Positions 1 through 5,794 of a DNA stretch of 5,794 nucleotides are shown piece after piece. The stretch covers positions 1-5,794 of the forward strand of contig JACDHQ010000156.1 in the NCBI GenBank assembly GCA_013820975.1, given 5' to 3'. The notes below the pieces were generated by a model. That model was not told where the DNA came from, did not search any database, and saw only the letters and a list, made by a program, of their open reading frames with translations. This DNA is from Gemmatimonadaceae bacterium. Lineage in GTDB: Bacteria > Gemmatimonadota > Gemmatimonadetes > Gemmatimonadales > Gemmatimonadaceae. Position numbers and translations under genes: made by a program. Position 1 is the stretch's first letter. The number at the start of each line of letters is the position of its first letter.

Positions 1-227
1 GCCCAGGCCTGCCCCGCCGCCTGCCCCGGCCCTCGCGCGGCCGGGCACCACGCCGTATGCTCTACCGACCCCGATCGAGGGCGCGTCGCGCAGCGGATTC
101 TCTGCGGGACATGATTCACCGGATCGTGACGCCAGCCTTACAGGAGCGATCGCCCCAACGTTACAAGCAAGCGTATCTTTTGTCGTCGTCGTAGCGCACG
201 CACACAATCTTCCACCAGACAATCTCC
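1..227. other. Upstream non-coding region, no gene recognised
   Basis: No convincing gene was found on either strand. One forward frame stays open from the left edge into the first gene, but its translation is low-complexity proline/alanine/arginine-rich sequence typical of GC-rich non-coding frames, and it continues out of frame inside the nuclease gene. A short GC-rich inverted repeat (7-bp arms at 25-31 and 39-45, 7-nt loop) has no following T-run, so I do not call it a terminator. The end of an upstream gene beyond the left edge cannot be excluded. Confidence 0.5.
180..208 (+). promoter_or_regulatory. Weak candidate sigma-70-like promoter for the nuclease gene
   Basis: TTGTCG at 180-185 matches the -35 consensus at 4 of 6 positions. 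CACAAT at 203-208 matches the -10 consensus at 4 of 6. The spacer is exactly 17 bases. Transcription would begin near 215, leaving a leader of only about 13 bases before the ATG at 228, which fits the lack of a Shine-Dalgarno sequence there. The match is weak and could be chance. Confidence 0.2.
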
Positions 228-3221
228 ATGCGGATCCGTACTTTCGGCGCTCTCCTGCTTGCACTCGCGCTTCCGATCTCATCGTGCTCCGACAACGGGA
301 TCGTGGATCCCAAATCCCCGGCGCCGGCACTGCTCAGCGTCGCTCCGGCTGCGCCGAAGATGGTGATCAGCCAGGTCTATGGGGCGGGCGGAAACAGCGG
401 CGCCACCCTCAACGCCGACTATGTCGAGCTGTTCAACGCCGGCACGGCCACGGCCTCGCTCTCCGGCTGGTCCGTCCAGTACGCCAGCGCGACCGGGACC
501 GGGAATTTCGGGTCGAGCGCCTCCCAGCTCGTCGCGCTCAGCGGGTCCGTTGCGCCGGGGCAGTACTACCTCGTCAAGCTCGGCGGCGGAGCGAATGGAG
601 CGCCGCTTCCGGCGTCCGATGCTACGGGTACCATCGCGATGGCGGCTGGGGCGGGAAAGGTTGCGCTCTCCGATCAGGCAACCTCGATCGGCTGTAACGG
701 CGGCTCCAACCCGTGCACGCCCGCGCAGCTCGCGCGCATCGTCGATCTCGTTGGATACGGAAGCGCCAACTTCCACGAAGGGTCCGGCCCCGCGCCGACT
801 CTCAGCACGACGCTCGCGGGATTCCGCGCGAACAACGGCTGCACGGACACGAATGACAACAGCGACGATTTCTCCACCGGCACGCCCGCGCCGCGCAACT
901 CCAGCACCACGGTTCCGGCGTGCGCTGGCGGCGGCGAGGCCGCGGTGGTCGACCGCGTAGTCGTCACGCCTGAAGAAGCCACGGTCGAGCTGGGCACCAG
1001 CACGCAGTTCACCGCAAAAGCCTATGATGCCGCCGATCAGGAGATCGCGGCCGGGTTCACGTGGAGCAGCTCGAACGCGAACGCGAGCGTGAGCTCGACT
1101 GGCATCGCGACGGGCGAGGCCGCGGGTGACGCGCTCATCATCGCGACATCCGCCAACGGCAAGGCCGACACGGCCACGCTGCACGTCGAGGCGCCTGCGC
1201 CGCAGCCCGCGGTTCGGTTCTCGGAGATCCACTACGACAACGTCGGCACCGACTTCGGCGAAGCGCTCGAGATCGAGGGCCCCGCCGGCACCGACGTGAC
1301 CGGCTGGCGGATTGTGCTGTACAACGGCAACGGCGGTGTCGTGTACGGCGAAGAGCGCGTGTTCGACGGGCTGATCCCGGCGATCACCGCGTGCAGCGGC
1401 CGCGGCGTTCTGGTAGTTACGTACCCGCAGGACGGATTGCAGAACGGCGCGCCGGACGGAATGGCGCTGCTGGATGCCGCGGGCACGGTCGTCGAGTTCC
1501 TGTCGTACGAGGGACTCTTTACCGCGACCAACGGCCCCGCCGAAGGGATGACGTCCAGGGACATTGGCGTCTCGCAGACGTCGGCGCCGGTGGGGCAGTC
1601 GCTCCAGCGCAACTCTGTGGGCACGAGCTGGGCGAGCAATGCCGCGAGCTTCGGCGTGTGCAACGGCACCGGGGTGACGCCGCCGCCGTTCCCCAACAGC
1701 ATCTCCTTCTCCGGCCGCGTGCCGGCCGACCCTCCGCTGCCGGTCGGCTTCGAGGACCAGCTGTTCGCGACGCTGCGCGACGGATCGGGCAGCACGGTCC
1801 CGACGACGTTCGTCTGGTCGTCCGAGACGCCAGCCATAGCGAGCATCGATCAGAACGGCGTGATGCGCGCGCTCTCGGCGGGCACCGCCCTGGTGCGGGC
1901 GACCGCCGAGGACGGCACGACGCGGCGCTACTCGCTGCCCACGCACGTGGCGACGGCGAGCGCGAGCGCCGATTACGCAGGCAACGCCGAGTTCGGCGAG
2001 CCAACGGATGCGACGCCGGCGGATGAGTTCATCATCCGGCGGGATCAGCTCATCACTTCGTTCAACCCGACCACCGGGATCCCGAACTGGGTGGCGTACG
2101 AGATCGACGCGTCGCACTTCGGCCCCCAGGACCGGTGTGACTGCTTCACATACGATCCGGAGCTGCCTGCGGCCGGCCGGTACACCACCGCGGACTACAC
2201 GGGCGCCGGCGCGTTCCACGGGTACGGAATCGACCGCGGCCACCTCGCGCGTTCGTTCGACCGGACAGCGGGAAGCCTCGACAACGCGCACACGTACTAC
2301 TTCAGCAACATCATTCCGCAGGCGGCCGACAACAATCAGGGGCCGTGGGCGCAGATGGAGAATTACCTCGGTAATCTCGTTCGCTTCCAGAACAAGGAGG
2401 TGTACGTCATCGCCGGCCCGGCCGGCAACAAGGGCACCATAAAGGACGAGGGCAAGATGGTGATCCCCGAGCACACGTGGAAGGTCGCCGTGATCATGCT
2501 GAAGGATCAGGGGATCGAGCACGTGAACAGCCATGGCGACGTCGAAGTCATCGCGGTGATCATGCCGAACGAAGCCGGAATCCGGAGCGTGCCGTGGCAG
2601 AGCTACAGGAGAACGGTGGACGAGGTTGAAGCGCTCACCGGCTACGACCTGCTCGCGCTGTTGCGCGACGACATCGAGATCGCGGTCGAGAGCAACACCA
2701 AGCCCCCGGTTGCGGCGGTAGATGGCCCGTACACCGCTATCGAAGGTGAGTCGATCGCCATGAGCGCGACGATGTCGAGCGACCCCGACGGCGACGCGCT
2801 GACGTTCGCCTGGCGCTTCGGAGACGGCGGCACCGCATCCGGCGTGAACGTGTCACACACGTACACGAGCGGCGGCACGTTCGTGGTGCGGCTGATCGCT
2901 ACGGACACGCGCGCGCTGTCCGACACCGTCACCACGACGGCGACCATCGCGACGTGGAGCCAGGCCACCGGCAGCGCGGCCGCGGCCCTCGGCCAGCTGG
3001 CCAGCGCCGGCAAGATCAACAAGGGGATCGCCAATTCGCTGGAGGTGAAGCTCGCCGCCGCGGAGAATCAGTTCCGGCGCGGCAACAACACCGCGGCCGT
3101 GAACCAGCTCGAGGCCTTCATCCACGAGCTGGACGCGCTGATCCAGTCCGGCCGGCTATTGGCCGCCGACGCGGCTCAACTGCGGATGCTCGTGACGCGG
3201 ATCATCGCAGCCGCGTCCTGA
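228..3221 (+). CDS. Secreted multidomain lipoprotein, DNA/RNA non-specific endonuclease (DRGH/NUC1 family) with lamin-tail, Big-like, PKD and FIMAH-like domains
   Basis: Predicted surface or extracytoplasmic lipoprotein that hydrolyses DNA and/or RNA. Residues 1-20 form a lipoprotein signal peptide (basic start, leucine/alanine core, lipobox ISSC with C20 as lipidation site). Domains in approximate order: lamin-tail-like 44-230 (ISQVYGAGG, DYVELFN, LSGW); Big-like 241-320; second lamin-tail-like 329-478 (EIHYDN, DVTGW, YNGNGG, QNGAPDG, FLSYEG); Big-like 490-575; nuclease about 585-815; PKD 827-907 (SDPDGD, FGDGG, SHTYTSGGTF); helical C-terminus 915-995. In the nuclease domain DRGH is at 669-672, with H672 as expected general base. 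N703 and E711 keep the spacing of the Mg-site Asn and the Glu in the Serratia nuclease, and R636 is a plausible further active-site Arg. All key residues are present, so activity is expected. The start at 228 places the signal peptide at the N-terminus, although no Shine-Dalgarno sequence precedes it. A strong terminator follows 15 bases after the stop. The catalytic family is secure; substrate and the binding domains' targets are not. Confidence 0.93.
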   Translation: MRIRTFGALLLALALPISSCSDNGIVDPKSPAPALLSVAPAAPKMVISQVYGAGGNSGATLNADYVELFNAGTATASLSGWSVQYASATGTGNFGSSASQLVALSGSVAPGQYYLVKLGGGANGAPLPASDATGTIAMAAGAGKVALSDQATSIGCNGGSNPCTPAQLARIVDLVGYGSANFHEGSGPAPTLSTTLAGFRANNGCTDTNDNSDDFSTGTPAPRNSSTTVPACAGGGEAAVVDRVVVTPEEATVELGTSTQFTAKAYDAADQEIAAGFTWSSSNANASVSSTGIATGEAAGDALIIATSANGKADTATLHVEAPAPQPAVRFSEIHYDNVGTDFGEALEIEGPAGTDVTGWRIVLYNGNGGVVYGEERVFDGLIPAITACSGRGVLVVTYPQDGLQNGAPDGMALLDAAGTVVEFLSYEGLFTATNGPAEGMTSRDIGVSQTSAPVGQSLQRNSVGTSWASNAASFGVCNGTGVTPPPFPNSISFSGRVPADPPLPVGFEDQLFATLRDGSGSTVPTTFVWSSETPAIASIDQNGVMRALSAGTALVRATAEDGTTRRYSLPTHVATASASADYAGNAEFGEPTDATPADEFIIRRDQLITSFNPTTGIPNWVAYEIDASHFGPQDRCDCFTYDPELPAAGRYTTADYTGAGAFHGYGIDRGHLARSFDRTAGSLDNAHTYYFSNIIPQAADNNQGPWAQMENYLGNLVRFQNKEVYVIAGPAGNKGTIKDEGKMVIPEHTWKVAVIMLKDQGIEHVNSHGDVEVIAVIMPNEAGIRSVPWQSYRRTVDEVEALTGYDLLALLRDDIEIAVESNTKPPVAAVDGPYTAIEGESIAMSATMSSDPDGDALTFAWRFGDGGTASGVNVSHTYTSGGTFVVRLIATDTRALSDTVTTTATIATWSQATGSAAAALGQLASAGKINKGIANSLEVKLAAAENQFRRGNNTAAVNQLEAFIHELDALIQSGRLLAADAAQLRMLVTRIIAAAS

Positions 3222-3236
3222 TGGCAGGGGTTAGTG

Positions 3237-3277
3237 AACAGGTCCCCGCCGCGCGGTTCGCGGCGGGGACCTGTTTT
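3237..3277 (+). terminator. Strong intrinsic (rho-independent) terminator of the nuclease gene
   Basis: A perfect 17-bp inverted repeat pairs 3237-3253 with 3259-3275 around a 5-base loop (3254-3258). The stem is GC-rich except at its base, and the right arm runs into TTTT at 3274-3277. It starts 15 bases after the nuclease stop codon. On the opposite strand no T-run follows the stem, so it should work in the + direction only. Confidence 0.93.
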
Positions 3278-3683
3278 GTATCTGGGCGGCTACACCGCCA
3301 CGTGTGCTCCATTCCCATGAGGTAAGCGCTCTGGTGAGGTGAGCGCTCTGGGCAACTGCCCGTTGGCACCGGCGGGAACCACCGGGGGGGCCGCTGAACG
3401 GGGTCATCTTCATCCTGCGCTCCCCCGAACCGCCGTGCCTGGCGATGGCGACGTCGGTGAGCGCCGCACGTCCACCAATGGACGAGCCCGCCGGGGCTTA
3501 TGTACGGAAACCGGCCTGGTGCTGCTCGCGGACCTGGCCGTGAATGCGTACGGTTTGCTTGCCACGGCTCAGTTCGTGCAGGCAGCTGGCGGACGGGGCC
3601 GCGACACTCCCTGCACCATCAGTCGCGGCCTCCACCGAGACCGGGCGCGCCCGCGCCCTCTTCGCGTGTAAATGCATCGGGCC
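3278..3683. other. Intergenic region of about 400 bases, no gene supported
   Basis: This stretch lies between the nuclease terminator and the ribosome binding site of the next gene. Short open frames exist on both strands, but none has a recognisable product or a start supported by a binding site, and their translations are arginine/glycine/proline-rich as expected of non-coding GC-rich DNA. The visible structure is a 17-bp direct tandem repeat at 3318-3351 and a run of seven G at 3384-3390. Its length and position make it the likely home of the promoter for the next gene, but I found no convincing -35/-10 pair. Confidence 0.55.
3318..3351 (+). repeat. Abutting 17-bp direct tandem repeat, two copies
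   Basis: Two 17-base copies of TGAGGTRAGCGCTCTGG lie head to tail at 3318-3334 and 3335-3351 with a single difference (A at 3324, G at 3341). Each copy contains the palindrome AGCGCT. It sits about 350 bases before the next gene. It may be a replication-slippage duplication or a pair of protein-binding sites; the sequence does not decide. Confidence 0.7.
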
Positions 3684-3690
3684 GGAGGAG
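3684..3690 (+). promoter_or_regulatory. Ribosome binding site fixing the start of the DUF3494 lipoprotein
   Basis: GGAGGAG is a near-consensus Shine-Dalgarno sequence. Its GGAGG core ends 6 bases before the ATG at 3695. It decides between this start and an in-frame start 65 codons upstream (3500), which lacks such a site and would bury the signal peptide. Confidence 0.88.
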
Positions 3691-3694
3691 TCAG

Positions 3695-5521
<1,827 letters not shown>

Positions 5522-5585
5522 ACATCATGACCGGTGAACTCCCCCAGCGCGGACCAGCTTCCGCTGCCGAGAACCTCCATTTTCC

Positions 5586-5591
5586 GAGAGG
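5586..5591 (+). promoter_or_regulatory. Ribosome binding site deciding the start of the third gene
   Basis: GAGAGG ends 7 bases before the ATG at 5599 and only 1 base before the ATG at 5593. The spacing therefore favours 5599. The farther in-frame ATG at 5518 has no comparable site. Confidence 0.6.
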
Positions 5592-5598
5592 CATGACC

Positions 5599-5794
5599 AT
5601 GTTGAAACGAACCTGGAGCATCGGCGCGATGGTCGCGCTGCTTCTCGGCGGAACGGCGGGAGCGCAACAGCCCGGCGCGCTCATTCCCGGCGGTATCGGG
5701 CAACACACCTTGTTCGACGACAACCTCGGGCCGAATACGGCAGGCCTGTTCGCGCGGTGGGACAACACGCCGCAGCCACTCCGCGGAACGGTCG
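5599..5794 (+). CDS. Secreted protein of unknown function, 5' part only
   Basis: The gene runs off the right edge; 65 codons are visible. Residues 1-22 form a signal peptide: basic start (MLKR), a hydrophobic core around VALLLGG, and a likely cleavage site AGA before QQ. The mature part begins with a glycine/proline-rich stretch and then LFDDNLGPNTAGLFARW. I do not recognise the family. The start at 5599 is preferred for its ribosome binding site and the position of the signal peptide. The same frame is open back to an ATG at 5518 that overlaps the stop of the DUF3494 gene as ATGA, but that start would add 27 hydrophilic residues before the signal. With only a 77-base gap and no terminator, it may share a transcript with the DUF3494 gene. 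Confidence 0.72.
   Translation, partial: MLKRTWSIGAMVALLLGGTAGAQQPGALIPGGIGQHTLFDDNLGPNTAGLFARWDNTPQPLRGTV

Noticed and set aside
25..45. GC-rich hairpin near the left edge considered as a terminator of an upstream gene
   Set aside because: The stem is only 7 bp, with no T-run after it on either strand, and such pairings are common in GC-rich DNA.
279..2534. Very long open frame (751 codons) on the minus strand, opposite the nuclease gene
   Set aside because: Its translation is arginine/valine/glycine-rich with no recognisable domain, while the plus strand in the same place encodes clear domains with intact catalytic motifs. Long antisense frames are expected in GC-rich coding DNA.
3231..3413. 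Possible 60-codon minus-strand gene with an AGG-like sequence before its ATG
   Set aside because: It reads back through the terminator hairpin and shows no domain or signal, so it is most likely chance.
3339..3671. Possible 110-codon plus-strand gene in the intergenic region, with a GTG start inside the 17-bp repeat
   Set aside because: It has no ribosome binding site, no recognisable product and a composition like non-coding frames. It ends just before the real gene's binding site.
3500..3694. 65-codon N-terminal extension of the DUF3494 lipoprotein
   Set aside because: The extension is arginine/proline-rich, lacks a ribosome binding site and would bury the lipoprotein signal peptide. The start at 3695 has a near-perfect binding site.

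Overview
The window is GC-rich and carries two complete genes and the start of a third, all on the + strand. All three encode exported proteins: two predicted lipoproteins and one protein with an N-terminal signal peptide. Lipoproteins built from many Ig-like (Big) modules, long secreted multidomain proteins and high GC would fit a Gemmatimonadota-type soil or sediment bacterium. That assignment is inferred from style and not from any marker gene. I see no rRNA, tRNA, CRISPR array, transposase or phage gene.

Layout. Positions 1-227 are non-coding as far as I can tell, with only a weak promoter-like pair just before the first gene. Positions 228-3221 encode a 997-residue lipoprotein nuclease. 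Its parts are a lamin-tail-like domain, a Big-like domain, a second lamin-tail-like domain, a second Big-like domain, a DNA/RNA non-specific endonuclease domain with an intact DRGH active site, a PKD domain, and a C-terminal helical module resembling FIMAH. A textbook intrinsic terminator with a perfect 17-bp stem lies at 3237-3277. Next comes a gap of about 420 bases with no convincing gene, which contains an abutting 17-bp direct repeat.

Positions 3695-5521 encode a 608-residue lipoprotein. It has one divergent and three clear tandem Ig-like repeats, a run of 12 prolines, and a C-terminal DUF3494 (ice-binding-protein-like) domain unusually rich in cysteine. A third gene begins downstream, most likely at 5599, and runs off the right edge. 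Its start shows a signal peptide, but the product is not recognisable.

How they may work together. The terminator makes the nuclease its own transcription unit. The DUF3494 lipoprotein and the third gene have no terminator between them and could be co-transcribed. The shared theme is cell-surface or extracellular function: cutting nucleic acids outside the cytoplasm, and adhesion or ice/polymer contact. A functional link between the nuclease and the DUF3494 protein is not shown by the sequence.
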